Made by a program: the position numbers and the translations under genes. A DNA stretch of 64,000 nucleotides from Streptomyces sp. NRRL F-5122 (GTDB lineage Bacteria; Actinomycetota; Actinomycetes; Streptomycetales; Streptomycetaceae). The number at the start of each line of letters is the position of its first letter. The stretch's first letter is position 1. The DNA lies in contig NZ_LMWH01000070.1 in NCBI RefSeq assembly GCF_001507435.1, positions 1 through 64,000 of the forward strand, in the 5' to 3' direction. The notes beneath the pieces are model-generated. The model saw nothing but the letters and a program-made list of their open reading frames with translations, did not search any database and was not told where the DNA came from. Shown here piece by piece: positions 24,463-35,579 of the stretch.

Positions 24463-24495
24463 CCGAAGCCCCGGCCGTACGGACCGGGGCTTCGG
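24463..24495 (-). terminator. Terminator of tRNA-Ser(GCT)
   Basis: Perfect 12-bp stem (CCGAAGCCCCGG) with a 9-nt loop just downstream of the tRNA-Ser gene. Confidence 0.7.
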
Positions 24496-24505
24496 TGATC
24501 GAACG

Positions 24506-24596
24506 CGGAGGCGGAGGGATTTGAACCCTCGATGGGCTTTAAGGCCCAAACCGCATTAGCAGTGCGGCGCCATAGACCGGACTAGGCGACGCCTCC
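24506..24596 (-). tRNA. tRNA-Ser(GCT)
   Basis: Class II tRNA of 91 nt with a long variable arm (TTTGGGCCTTAAAGCCCA). The acceptor stem GGAGGCG pairs with CGCCTCC, the anticodon loop contains GCT (ACTGCTAAT), and the T arm is GGGTTCAAATCCC. Confidence 0.95.
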
Positions 24597-24897
24597 AGCA
24601 CAACCGCTCCCGCGCGAGCGCGAGTGGTGCGTGCAGATGATGACACAGCCGAGCGGGGTGTCACCAATCGACCCCCACGGTACTAGGCGGAAAGGCCGCA
24701 GGGCAAAGCACTGGGCCGCGAACCGCACCGCGGATCCGAAGGCGGCGCCCCGAGGCCCGGCTCCCGACGCGTCCGCCCGGCCGCCTCCCGCGCGGTGCCC
24801 CCGCCAGGACCCCTCGCCGGGTCCCGCGAGCGGGCCGAAAGGACCACGGCCGGTGCAGGGAGCGCAACCGTCCCCCGCCGCCGCCGTTAGTCCCTGC

Positions 24898-25377
24898 ATG
24901 GTCCAGTTCATCTCACGCGGCATGGTCCTCGGTGCCGTCCTCCTTCTCTCCGCGGCCGCGGCACCCGTCACCGCGCATGCCCACGGCCGCGCCCCCGCCC
25001 CCCGTGGCGACCGGCTCGTGGTCACCGTGCGCCACGCGGGACAGGCCGACGGGACGTACGTACTGCGCTGTCATCCCGACCTCGGCAGCCACCCGGACCC
25101 CGTCCGCGCCTGCCGCACGCTCGACAGGAGGACCGTCTGGGGCCGGGACCCCTTCGCTCCGGTACCGCCGCGCAGTCTGTGCACGATGCAGTACGGGGGT
25201 CCGGCGACCGCCCACGTCACCGGGGTCTGGGCCGGGCGGCCGGTCGACGCCCGCTACAGCCGCGGCGACGGCTGTCAGATGTCCCGCTGGGACGACCTGG
25301 TGCCCCTACTGCCGGACGTTCGTTCGCAGAATCCGCCCCGGCGGATCCTCGCCGGCCCGGGACGACGTCACGGGTGA
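24898..25377 (+). CDS. SSI-family subtilisin inhibitor-like secreted protein
   Basis: Protein of 159 residues with a Sec signal peptide (MVLGAVLLLSAAAAPVTAHA). The mature part matches Streptomyces subtilisin inhibitor: YVLRCHPDLGSHPDPVRACRTLD, the reactive-site loop LCTMQYGGP with Met at the usual P1 position, GVWAGRPVDARYSRGDGCQMSRWDDL. The four cysteines for two disulfides are present. The exported dimer inhibits subtilisin-like proteases. Most SSI proteins end near a Phe; here a short Arg/Pro tail follows. The ATG was chosen because the signal peptide starts there. Confidence 0.88.
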   Translation: MVQFISRGMVLGAVLLLSAAAAPVTAHAHGRAPAPRGDRLVVTVRHAGQADGTYVLRCHPDLGSHPDPVRACRTLDRRTVWGRDPFAPVPPRSLCTMQYGGPATAHVTGVWAGRPVDARYSRGDGCQMSRWDDLVPLLPDVRSQNPPRRILAGPGRRHG

Positions 25378-25563
25378 TACGCGGGTTCCGCCCGTCGACC
25401 TGCGCGGTCACAGGTTCTGCGAGACTTCCGCGTGCGACCTCCCTCTCATCCGGGGCCGCAGGCTGGGCCTCTGCCCGTAGAATCCCCCCGTGACACGCTG
25501 CGGGCCGATTGGCAAGATGGCCTCCGCGGTCGGCAAGGTGCGGTAACAGGGAGGAAGCGTCTC

Positions 25564-28500
25564 GTGAGCAGCAGGCCATCCCGAGGCGCTGCTCGCCTCG
25601 CTGCCATACTGGATGCGCTTCCGGACGCACTGGTGCTGGTCAACGCCAACGGAACGGTCGTCAACGCCAACACCATCGCCCTCGAGGCCTTCGAGACGCC
25701 CGGGACCGCTCTGGTCGGGCGCGGACTGCTCGACCTGCTGCCCCACTTCGACTCGCGGCTGATCCCCGGGTCCATGCGGCAGCCCGATTCCCTCGATGCC
25801 AACGGCCGGACCAAGCCGACGCGGATGATTGCACGCCGCACGGACGGCAGCGAGTTCCCCGTCGAGGTCACCAGCGCCAACCTCGAGGACGGCCGGCAGG
25901 CGTACGACGGCCACGGCTACACCGGCGACGAGCTGCTGATGCTCGTGGTCCGCGATCTGTCCGGCACCGTCGACACCGAGGCCGAACTCGCCCGCTCGCA
26001 GCGGCAGACCGAGATGATCCTTCGCGCCGCGGCCGAGGGTGTGGTGGGCACGGACACCGACGGCCGGGTCGTGCTCGTCAACCCGGCCGCGGCCCAGATC
26101 CTCGGTTACCGCGCCAGCGATCTGGGCGGCAAGGAGCTGCACACCCTCGTGCTGCACTCGCGCGAGGACGGCTCCCCCTTCCCGTACACCGAGTCGCCGC
26201 TGCACGACACCCTGCGCTCCGGGCGCAAGCACCGGGTGCGCGGGCAGGTGCTGTGGTCCAAGAGCGGGGACAGAGTCCCGGTCGACCTGACGACCGCGCC
26301 CGTGCGCGACGGCGACCAGCTCGTCGGCGCCGTCATGACGTTCACCGACCGGCGCCCGTTCGACGCGCTCACGGCGGAGAAGGAGGAGTCGCTCAAGCAG
26401 CACGAGCAGGAGCTCGAGCGACTCGCCAAGGAGCACGAGGAAGAGCTGCGGCGGCTGCGCGAGGAGCACGCCGCCGAGCTCGCCGAGCTGCACGAACGGC
26501 ACGCGGAGGAGATCGCGGCCGGCGACGAGCGCTATGCGGCGCTCGGCGAGCGTGAAAAGGACCGCTACGAGGCCCTGACCGCTCGGCACGATCAACTGCT
26601 CTCCCTGCTGGGGCAGTCGTTGCGCGGCCCCCTCGACGAACTGCGCGGCGGCCTGTCCAAGCTCGCCGCGGACGATGCCGGCCAGCTGTGGCCCGAGGCC
26701 AACCAGGTGCTCCACCACCTCGCGGCCGGCTACTCGCGCATCACCACGCTCGTCGACAACGTCCTCGGCTACCAGCGCCTGGACGCCGGCGAGGTCCCGC
26801 TCGTCCGCACCGCCGTCATGCTCGACGCGGTGGTCGCCGCCGGTGTCGACGGTGCCGTCGAGCTGATCGGGCCCGGCCGTGTGCAGTTCGCCGTCCACGC
26901 CCCGCCCATCGAGGCCGAGGTCGACCCGCAGCGGCTCGCACAGGCCCTCGCGCACCTCGTGGCGGACGTGGCGGGCGTCGACGCCACGGGCAACGCGCCC
27001 GTCTCGGCGGGCGGTTACATGGACAACACCGTCGTCGTCGCGGCCGCCCAGCGCGGCGAGGTCGTCCGCATCGAGGTGCGCGGCCCGTACGCCGGGGGCG
27101 ACCCGGTCCACCAGCCGATCGTCAGCGGCATCGTGCGCGCGCACGGCGGTGTGCTGCAGACGCACGAGGTGCCGGGGATGAGCGGCAACGCGTTTGTGCT
27201 CGAGGTGCCGATCGGCGGCGGTGCCGGGGCGATGACGCCACCCCCGGCCGTGACTCCCGCGGAAGAGCCCGCGACCGGGCAGACGCCCGAGGAGCAGGCG
27301 GCACCGCAGGGCGGCGGACGGCGGCGGGCCCGCCGGTCGTCCGTGGACGCCTTCCTGGAGAGCGAGTCGGACACTCCCGCCGCCTCCGACCCGGCCGCCG
27401 CGCCCACCGGTCGACGCAGGCGGCGCGCGGCGGAGGAGAAGGCCGCCGGGGCGCCGGCGCCGGCCGCCGCGACGGACGAGAGCGGTGCCGAGACCTCGGC
27501 CTCCGGCGGTACGGGACGACGACGCGGACGCCCGAGCCCGGTCGACAAGGGTGCCGAGGGGGTGTCCGAGGGTTCCGTGACGACCGCCGCCGAACACGCC
27601 GCCGGCAGCCCCGCTTCGGCCAGCGGGCTGGGGCAGGCCGTGTCGCCACGGGGCGTACCCGCGGGCCAGGGCTCCCGCGGTGAGCTCGCGCCGCAGGCGC
27701 TGCCCCCCGCACTGCCCGCGGTGGCCACCCCGGCGTCCGACGAGGCCGACCCGGCGCCCACCGGGCGTCGCCGACGCGCCCTGGCCGCCGCGAACGAGCG
27801 TGCCGCCGCGGCCGATTCCGCTCCCCGGACGGTGTTCGCACTGCCGCCGGCCAAGGCGGACCGCACACCGGAGCGGGACGCTCCCGACCCCGTTCGGGCC
27901 GCGGACGGCGGCCACGACCAGGTGTCGCACGACCAGGCCCAGGACCACACGCCCCCTCAGCCCCATCCCGTGTCCGCGCCCACGGGCCGCCGTCGGGCCC
28001 GTCAGGCTTCCGGGCAGGCTCCCGCCGCGACGGTGCCGGCTCAAAGCGTGCCCGCGCAGCCGACACCCGGCCAGGGTGTCCCCGCACAAGGTGCCCCCGC
28101 GCCCGCGGTCGCCAAAGCGGCCGTTCCCCCGCAGGGGACCGCGCCGCAGAGCCCGATGGGCGGCCGGCAGGCGGCGGGGCAGTCCGCCCCCGCTCCATCG
28201 GCCCCTGCCGCGCTCGCACCGGCTCCGTCGGTGCCCGCGCAGGCGGCCCCCGCGGGCGGTGTCCCCCAGGGGGCCACACGCACCCCCGCGCCCGCGCAGT
28301 CATGGCCGGCCTCCGGTGACACCACGGGCGCCGGGACGCCCGTGCCCGCGCAGCAGACGCCCGCGGCAGGCACCGCACCGGCCCCGGAGCGCACCGCCCG
28401 GCCGCGCACCGCCCAGCCCCTGCCCGCCGAGGCCGCCGCGCCCGTCGACCCCAACTCGACGCAGGGCCGGGCGATCAGTGTGCGGACGCTCGGGCAGGGT

Positions 28501-29574
28501 GTGCCCTTCGCCCGTCAGGGGACACAGCCGCAGGCACAGCCCCGCTCCCAGTCGCCGACACCTGCGCCGCACCAGCCCGCCGGCTCGGCGCGCCGTCGCA
28601 AGCTCGGCACGCCGCCCGACCCGGCGGGCGCGAGCCCGGAGACGGCGGCCCGCCAGCATCCGCAGGGCTCCTCGGCCCAGCCGTCGTTGGCCGGGCAGTC
28701 CCGTCTCGCAGGCGCCAGCGAGGGCGCCGGGCGGTCGTACGCCATAGGAGCCCCGGACAAGAACGCGGACGAAGGACCCGAGCCGCTCGACGGGCCCGGC
28801 GGTGCCGTCGAGGTCGCCGATCAGCCCCAGACGCGGCCGTTGGACGACGAGCTGCCCCCCGAGCCGCTGGACAACCCGCGCCGGCTGCTCGTGTGGCCCG
28901 CCCCGGACGTGACGACCCAGCAGGCCCTCAGCGACCGCGGCTACCGGCCCGTCATCGTCAACTCCCGTGAGGAGGTCGACGCGCAGATCGCCGCCTTCCC
29001 GGCCGCGCTCTTCGTCGACCCGCTGACCGGTCCGATCACCCGCAAGGCGCTCCAGTCGCTGCGCCAGGCGGCGGTCGCCGCCGAGGTGCCCGTACTGGTC
29101 ACGGCAGGACTCGGCCAGGCGACACGCGAGGCCGCGTACGGCGCCGATCCGGCCGTGCTCCTGAAGGCACTGGCACCACGCGACTCCGAGCAGCACCCTC
29201 CGCGCGTCCTGCTCGTCGAGGAGCACGCGGAGATCGCACTCGCTCTCACGGCGACGCTGGAACGGCGCGGAATGCAGGTCGCACGGGCCGCCTCGGACAC
29301 GGACGCGGTCACGCTGGCCGCTCAGATGCGGCCGAACCTGGTGGTGATGGACCTGATGCAGGTCCACCGCCGGCAGGCCGGGGTCGTTGACTGGCTGCGG
29401 GCGAACAACCTGCTCAACCGCACCCCGCTCGTCGTCTACACCGCCGCCGTCGACCAGGCCGATCTGCCCCGGCTGGTCTCCGGCGAGACGGTGCTGTTCC
29501 TCGCGGAGCGTTCGACGACCCCCGAGGTGCAGGACCGGATCGTGGACCTACTGGCCCGGGTCGGCACGAACTGA
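25564..29574 (+). CDS. Giant PAS-containing hybrid sensor protein with degenerate kinase core
   Basis: Protein of 1336 residues, GTG start with GGAGGA upstream. Order: PAS1 (~8-130), PAS2 (~146-265), coiled coil rich in EEL/REEH (~270-345), HisKA-like dimerisation helix (~340-410), GHKL-like ATPase fold (~440-553), ~550 residues of Pro/Ala/Gln-rich disorder with repeated GRRRR patches (for example TGRRRRA), then two receiver-like domains (~1105-1205 and ~1211-1336). The canonical SHELRTPL is GQSLRGPL here, so the phospho-acceptor His is Gln351, and the N-box lacks Asn. The last receiver keeps VVMDLM but has EEH for the acidic pair. Probably a signalling scaffold, not an active kinase. Confidence 0.85.
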   Translation: MSSRPSRGAARLAAILDALPDALVLVNANGTVVNANTIALEAFETPGTALVGRGLLDLLPHFDSRLIPGSMRQPDSLDANGRTKPTRMIARRTDGSEFPVEVTSANLEDGRQAYDGHGYTGDELLMLVVRDLSGTVDTEAELARSQRQTEMILRAAAEGVVGTDTDGRVVLVNPAAAQILGYRASDLGGKELHTLVLHSREDGSPFPYTESPLHDTLRSGRKHRVRGQVLWSKSGDRVPVDLTTAPVRDGDQLVGAVMTFTDRRPFDALTAEKEESLKQHEQELERLAKEHEEELRRLREEHAAELAELHERHAEEIAAGDERYAALGEREKDRYEALTARHDQLLSLLGQSLRGPLDELRGGLSKLAADDAGQLWPEANQVLHHLAAGYSRITTLVDNVLGYQRLDAGEVPLVRTAVMLDAVVAAGVDGAVELIGPGRVQFAVHAPPIEAEVDPQRLAQALAHLVADVAGVDATGNAPVSAGGYMDNTVVVAAAQRGEVVRIEVRGPYAGGDPVHQPIVSGIVRAHGGVLQTHEVPGMSGNAFVLEVPIGGGAGAMTPPPAVTPAEEPATGQTPEEQAAPQGGGRRRARRSSVDAFLESESDTPAASDPAAAPTGRRRRRAAEEKAAGAPAPAAATDESGAETSASGGTGRRRGRPSPVDKGAEGVSEGSVTTAAEHAAGSPASASGLGQAVSPRGVPAGQGSRGELAPQALPPALPAVATPASDEADPAPTGRRRRALAAANERAAAADSAPRTVFALPPAKADRTPERDAPDPVRAADGGHDQVSHDQAQDHTPPQPHPVSAPTGRRRARQASGQAPAATVPAQSVPAQPTPGQGVPAQGAPAPAVAKAAVPPQGTAPQSPMGGRQAAGQSAPAPSAPAALAPAPSVPAQAAPAGGVPQGATRTPAPAQSWPASGDTTGAGTPVPAQQTPAAGTAPAPERTARPRTAQPLPAEAAAPVDPNSTQGRAISVRTLGQGVPFARQGTQPQAQPRSQSPTPAPHQPAGSARRRKLGTPPDPAGASPETAARQHPQGSSAQPSLAGQSRLAGASEGAGRSYAIGAPDKNADEGPEPLDGPGGAVEVADQPQTRPLDDELPPEPLDNPRRLLVWPAPDVTTQQALSDRGYRPVIVNSREEVDAQIAAFPAALFVDPLTGPITRKALQSLRQAAVAAEVPVLVTAGLGQATREAAYGADPAVLLKALAPRDSEQHPPRVLLVEEHAEIALALTATLERRGMQVARAASDTDAVTLAAQMRPNLVVMDLMQVHRRQAGVVDWLRANNLLNRTPLVVYTAAVDQADLPRLVSGETVLFLAERSTTPEVQDRIVDLLARVGTN

Positions 29575-29604
29575 CCGGACCACGAAGCCCGTCGTGCATG
29601 CACG

Positions 29605-29650
29605 GGGGAGCCGGTGCGGCGTCCGTCGTGGAACACCGCCCCGGCTCCCC
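29605..29650. terminator. Bidirectional terminator between convergent genes
   Basis: Inverted repeat GGGGAGCCGG and CCGGCTCCCC flanking a 26-nt loop, between the convergent hybrid sensor and acyl-CoA ligase genes. Confidence 0.6.
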
Positions 29651-29661
29651 TGTCGTGCGGG

Positions 29662-31317
<1,656 letters not shown>

Positions 31318-31426
31318 GGCGTCCTCCCGGGGCGACGTTGCCTACGCGGTAGTAGGGGGGTAGCGCATTCTGCGCACATACCGCTCGGTATGTCACTAGC
31401 CCTCGGGATGATCGATCAGGGTCCGC

Positions 31427-31981
31427 TCAGGATGCCTGGCGCACGGGCTCCAGCTCGGGGTCCTCGCGGAGCTTGCCGAGCGCCCGGGACACCGCCGACT
31501 TGACCGTGCCGATGGACACACCGAGCACCTCGGCCGTCTGGGCCTCGCTCAGGTCCTCGTAGTAGCGCAGGACCACCATCGCGCGCTGGCGTGCGGGCAG
31601 TTTCATGACGGCCCGCCACATGGCGTCGTGCAGCGCCTGCTCCTCGGCGGGATCCGCGCCCGGCGTCCCCTCGGGCTCGGGCAGCTCGTCGCAGACGAAC
31701 TCGTCGACCTTGCGCTTGCGCCACTGCGAGGTCCGGGTGTTCAGCAGGGCCCTGCGGACGTACCCGTCGAGCGCACGGTGGTCCTCGATCCGCTCCCAGG
31801 CGACGTACGTCTTCGCCAGAGCGGTCTGCAGCAGGTCCTCGGCGTCGCTCGGATTGGCGGTCAGCGACCGGGCGGTGCGCAGCAGCACCGGCTGGCGGGC
31901 CTTCACGTACGACGAGAACGACGGGTACGGGAGGGTCCGCGTCATGGCGTTCGAAGCGCTGGTGCAGACGGGTGTGGTCAT
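31427..31981 (-). CDS. SigE-family ECF RNA polymerase sigma factor
   Basis: Protein of 184 residues with sigma-70 region 2 (PVLLRTARSLTANPSDAEDLLQTALAKTYVAWERI) and region 4 (MKLPARQRAMVVLRYYEDLSEAQTAEVLGVSIGTVKSAVSRAL). It belongs to the SigE-like ECF family common in actinomycetes. No anti-sigma gene is adjacent on either side, so control is unclear. The start is the ATG at 31981; an internal ATG 12 codons later is possible. Confidence 0.92.
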   Translation of the reverse strand: MTTPVCTSASNAMTRTLPYPSFSSYVKARQPVLLRTARSLTANPSDAEDLLQTALAKTYVAWERIEDHRALDGYVRRALLNTRTSQWRKRKVDEFVCDELPEPEGTPGADPAEEQALHDAMWRAVMKLPARQRAMVVLRYYEDLSEAQTAEVLGVSIGTVKSAVSRALGKLREDPELEPVRQAS

Positions 31982-32149
31982 GGCTCCACGCTAGGTTCGC
32001 CCGGTGTTGCGGCGGATCGGCCGGAGGTCCCGAAGCGGTGTCCCCCTCAGGTTGTAGGCGGGGGGCCGACCCCACCTCCTGAAGGTGGACGAGCCTGTAC
32101 GCCCCCCTGAGGGTTCATCCCTGAGAGCCGGGCACCGGGGCATCGGTCA

Positions 32150-33316
32150 TCAGCCCTCCGCCGTCAGGATCAGACCCGAGGTGGGAACGCCGGTCCCCGC
32201 GGTGACCAGCGTGCGGGCGGCACCGGGTATCCCGTTCGCCACCGTGCCGCGCAGTTGCCGTACGGCCTCCGCGATACCGTTCATCCCGTGCAGATACGCC
32301 TTCCCGAGCTGCCCTCCGTGGGTGTTCAACGGCAGGGTCCGCGAGGCCACGAAACCGGCCGCCGCGCCGGGCTCGCAGAACCCGAACTCCTCCAGCTGCA
32401 TCAGCACGAACGGCGTGAAGTGGTCGTAGAGGACGGCAACATCGATGTCCGCGGGCCCCATCCCCGACGTCCGCCACAGCTGGCGGGCCACCACGCCCAT
32501 CTCGGGCAGTCCACTCAGGTCGTCCCGGTAGAAGCTGGTCATCTGCTCCTGCGCGCGTCCTGCGCCCTGGGCGGCGGCCGCGACCACGGCCGGGACGTGC
32601 GGCAGGTCGCGCGCCCGCTCCACTGAGGTGACCACCAGCGCCTGGCCGCCGTCCGTCTCCTGGCAGCAGTCGAGCAGCCGCAGCGGCTCCACGATCCAGC
32701 GGGAGGCCGCGTGGTCGGCGAGCGTGATCGGCCGGCCGTGGAAGTACGCCGCCGGGTTCGTGGCCGCGTAGGCACGGTCCACGACGGCCACCTGGCCGAA
32801 CGCGTCCGGCGTCAGCCCGTGGGTGTGCAGATACCGCTGGGCGGCCATCGCCACCCAGGAGGCGGGGGTGAGCAGCCCGGCCGGCAGGGACCAGCCGAGG
32901 GCCACGCCCTCGGCCGACGCCTCGCGGTGCTGTACGCCGGAGCCGAAGCGGCGGCCCGAGCGCTCGTTGAACGCGCGGTAGCACACCACGACCTCGGCCA
33001 CCCCCGCCGCCACGGCGAGCGCGGCCTGCTGGACCGTCGCACAGGCGGCGCCGCCGCCGTAGTGGATGCGGGAGAAGAAGGACAGCTCGCCGATGCCGGC
33101 CGCCTGGGCCACGGTGATCTCGGGACTGGTGTCCATCGTGAAGGTCACCATGCCGTCCACGTCCGCCGGGGACAACCCGGCGTCGTCCAGCGCGGCCCGC
33201 ACCGCCTCCACCGCAAGCCTCAGCTCACTGCGCCCCGAGTCCTTGGAGAACTCGGTGGCCCCGATCCCCACGACCGCCGCCCGTCCGCCGAGCGTGTCCT
33301 TCGCCCGTACGCTCAT
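32150..33316 (-). CDS. Thiolase-fold lipid-transfer protein (Ltp2-like aldolase)
   Basis: Protein of 388 residues with the thiolase-like fold of non-condensing SCP-x/Ltp proteins: AAVVGIGATEFSKDSGRSELRLA, HYGGGAACATVQQAALAVAAGVAEVVVCYRAF, and C-terminal LPLNTHGGQLGKAYLHGMNGI. In mycobacteria Ltp2 with a DUF35 partner cleaves the C-C bond of the steroid side chain. Here it is the last gene after two MaoC genes, the same order as chsH2-chsH1-ltp2. Overlaps the MaoC gene by 4 bases. Confidence 0.88.
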   Translation of the reverse strand: MSVRAKDTLGGRAAVVGIGATEFSKDSGRSELRLAVEAVRAALDDAGLSPADVDGMVTFTMDTSPEITVAQAAGIGELSFFSRIHYGGGAACATVQQAALAVAAGVAEVVVCYRAFNERSGRRFGSGVQHREASAEGVALGWSLPAGLLTPASWVAMAAQRYLHTHGLTPDAFGQVAVVDRAYAATNPAAYFHGRPITLADHAASRWIVEPLRLLDCCQETDGGQALVVTSVERARDLPHVPAVVAAAAQGAGRAQEQMTSFYRDDLSGLPEMGVVARQLWRTSGMGPADIDVAVLYDHFTPFVLMQLEEFGFCEPGAAAGFVASRTLPLNTHGGQLGKAYLHGMNGIAEAVRQLRGTVANGIPGAARTLVTAGTGVPTSGLILTAEG

Positions 33317-33738
33317 CCCGCACCCCAGCCCGGAAGGGTGAGGGTGACCGTGCCCGTGACGTGCCGGCCGATGCCGTTCGAGCCGACCACACCCACCGTG
33401 ACCGTCTCCCCGTCGGCCTCCTCGACCGTCCCGGTCAGCACCATCGTGTCGCCGGGGCGGTTGGGCGCGCCGAGCCGGACGGCCACCTTGCGCAGGACCG
33501 CGTTCGGGCCGAAGTGGTCCGTGACGTACCGCCCGACCAGGCCGTTGGTCGTCAGGATGTTCATGAAGATGTCGGGGGACCCCTTCCGGCGGGCCGACTC
33601 CGGGTCGTGGTGCACGTCCTGGTAGTCGCGGGAGGCGATCGCGCCGGCCACGATCAGCGTGCGCGTGATCTCGATCTCCAGCGGCGGCAGCCGCGTCCCG
33701 ACCCGCACCGCACCGGCCTGTGGCCCACCGCCCCTCAT
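33313..33738 (-). CDS. MaoC-like hydratase (ChsH1-like)
   Basis: Protein of 141 residues forming a single hot-dog MaoC domain: LPPLEIEITRTLIVAGAIASRDYQDVHHDPESARRKGSPDIFMNI with the catalytic Asp/His of the hydratase motif, then GTVTLTLP. By analogy it pairs with the upstream MaoC-DUF35 protein as a heteromeric enoyl-CoA hydratase. Start and stop overlap both neighbours by 4 bases, so the three genes form one operon. Confidence 0.88.
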   Translation of the reverse strand: MRGGGPQAGAVRVGTRLPPLEIEITRTLIVAGAIASRDYQDVHHDPESARRKGSPDIFMNILTTNGLVGRYVTDHFGPNAVLRKVAVRLGAPNRPGDTMVLTGTVEEADGETVTVGVVGSNGIGRHVTGTVTLTLPGWGAG

Positions 33739-34687
33739 CCCGGCTCCTCTCCGTGGCCGATCGGCTCCCCCGATCGCCCGTCCCCGTCGAGGGGCCGGAA
33801 GACCGGGAGTTGCAGCTCCTCGTCGTACCGGTGGAACTCCAGGCGTACGGGCATGCCGATGCGCACCTTGTCGCACGGCACCCCGACCACGTCGGCGACG
33901 ATCCGCACGCCCTCCGCCAGCGCGATCAGGCCGACCGCGTACGGAGGGTCGAAGGCGGGGAAGGGCGGGTGGTGCACGACGACGTAGGAGTAGACCGTCC
34001 CCTCGCCGCCGGCCTCGACCGTGTCCCAGTCCGGCGAGCCGCACGCACCGCACCCCGGCAGCCAGGGGAAGCGCGGTGTGCCGCAGCCGGAGCACCGCTG
34101 GATCAGCAGCCGGTGCCGCGCGACACCCTCCCAGAACCCGGCGTTGTCCCGGTTGATCACCGGCCGGGGCCTTCGGGCGCCGGTACCGCCGGGGGCGGGG
34201 GCGTACTTGAGGATCCGGAACCGGTGGATGCCCACCGGCTCACCCGCCACCGGTACGTCCATCCGCGTCGTGACGAAGTACCCGGTGCCGAGCTTCGTCC
34301 GCTTCCGGTCCGAGACCGACTCGATCACCGCGTCGAACGTGACCTCGTCCCCGGGCCGCAGCGGACGCAGGTACTCCTGCTCGCAGTCGGTGGCGACGAC
34401 GGAGGTGCAGCCGGCCTCGTCGAGCAGGCCGAGCAGCTCGTCGAACGCCTCCGTGCGCCCCGCGTGGCCGGAGAGGCCGCCCATCGTCCACACCTGGAGC
34501 ATGGTGGGCGGGGCGATCGCGTCCGGACCGGTGTAGGCGGGGTTGGTGTCACCCATCACCTCGCACCAGTGCCGGATCATCGGCGCGTTGACCGGATCCC
34601 TGCCGACGCCCGCGACGGCGGGGGGGGGCGCCCCGCGTACGTCCTGAGGCGCCCGGCCGGCTCCTGCTCTGCCGTGGTGGAGCGCAC
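33735..34687 (-). CDS. MaoC N-terminal plus DUF35 (OB-fold) protein, ChsH2-like, probable frameshift
   Basis: Main frame 33735-34580 (281 residues): a hot-dog domain (MIRHWCEVMGDTNPAYTGPDAIAPP, MLQVWTMGGLSGH) and a DUF35 zinc ribbon plus OB fold (LLIQRCSGCGTPRFPWLPGCGACGSPDW). The missing N-terminus (AEQEPAGRLRTYAGRPPPP) is in another frame, starting at a GTG at 34687 with GAGGAGGAC upstream. The two frames meet at a C9 tract (34620-34628). Ten C would restore one frame, so this is either a sequencing error, a phase-variable tract or a decayed gene. Family role: enoyl-CoA hydratase of side-chain degradation. Confidence 0.8.
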
Positions 34688-35023
34688 CGAGACGTCCTCC
34701 TCGCCCTCGGCCGTCACCGCCGCCCTCCTCGCGTTCCGGACCACTGCGTCGCGACGGTATCCCGCTGCACCTCGCCGGTGTTCGGCATGACCATCGGGCC
34801 TCCCGGACCTCGTTACGGAGACGGGGTTGTTCCTCACGACGGTCCCTGACTGCCCGTCAGATGCGGTCGTCTGTCAAGGTCGCGGTACCCCTTGGAGGAC
34901 ACCCACGGGCAGGGGAAAACGTCCGCGCGACGGCACCGAAGTGCCGCCGCGCGGACGTGTGATGACCCTGGAAAGCACACACCGTGGGAGTTCAGGGCCG
35001 GCGGGCGCGCACCGGCCCCTGGC
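34688..35023. other. Intergenic region with strong hairpin
   Basis: About 335 bp. A near-perfect long hairpin (ACGTCCGCGCGACGGCAC, 4-nt loop, complement; 34919-34958) lies downstream of the small secreted protein gene on the minus strand and is probably its terminator. Nothing else is recognised. Confidence 0.5.
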
Positions 35024-35335
35024 TCACCACAGCTTGGTGAAGTTGATGGCCACGGTCTCGTTCCTCTGGTCGATGGCCGTGAACGCCGAGCCGTTCACCT
35101 GAGCGGTGTTGCTCCGGTTCGAGGCGCCGAAGCCGACCGCCTGCTGCTGCGTGGTGGACGAGTTCCCCCTGTTGTCGCGTCCGACCCCGCTGCCGGTGAT
35201 GCTCGCGGCTGCCGCGTTCGATCCGTCGTCCGCGAACGCGCCGTTGTCCGCCGAGGCGACGCCCGCGAAGAGAGTGGCGGCGAGCGGCAGGGCAGCGACG
35301 ACGGCGAGGACACGAGCGGTACGGATGATTGCCAT
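35024..35335 (-). CDS. Small secreted protein of unknown function
   Basis: Protein of 103 residues from an ATG with GGAGGAAACAC upstream. A clear signal peptide (IIRTARVLAVVAALPLAATLFAGVASA, cleaved near residue 31) is followed by ~72 residues rich in Asn, Ser, Thr, Gln and Gly (NRGNSSTTQQQAVGFGASNRSNTAQVN). It has no cysteines and is not a chaplin or rodlin by sequence that I can recognise. The N/Q/S-rich beta-prone composition suggests an exported surface or matrix protein. Confidence 0.8.
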   Translation of the reverse strand: MAIIRTARVLAVVAALPLAATLFAGVASADNGAFADDGSNAAAASITGSGVGRDNRGNSSTTQQQAVGFGASNRSNTAQVNGSAFTAIDQRNETVAINFTKLW

Positions 35336-35579
35336 GTGTTTCCTCCAGAACTCCGTACGATCCGGCCTGGTCACCGGGTTGTACGTGAAGTAGGGCTGCT
35401 TCCGGGGCAGTTGGCCGACCGCCTCGGACGATGTACGACGTCGCGACTTCAGAGTTGCCCACCGATTCCCCGGCAAATCACCCATCACCCTGCGATCCCC
35501 CTCAAGCGTGATGAAGTGTCGATAAACCCTTTTCGCCACATTCCCACATCATGAACCCCGCCGGATCCTCTTCCCTTTT

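Noticed and set aside
25408..28089. Long minus-strand frame opposite the hybrid sensor gene.
   Set aside because: Low-complexity antisense product of the repetitive Pro/Ala linker; no domain or ribosome site.
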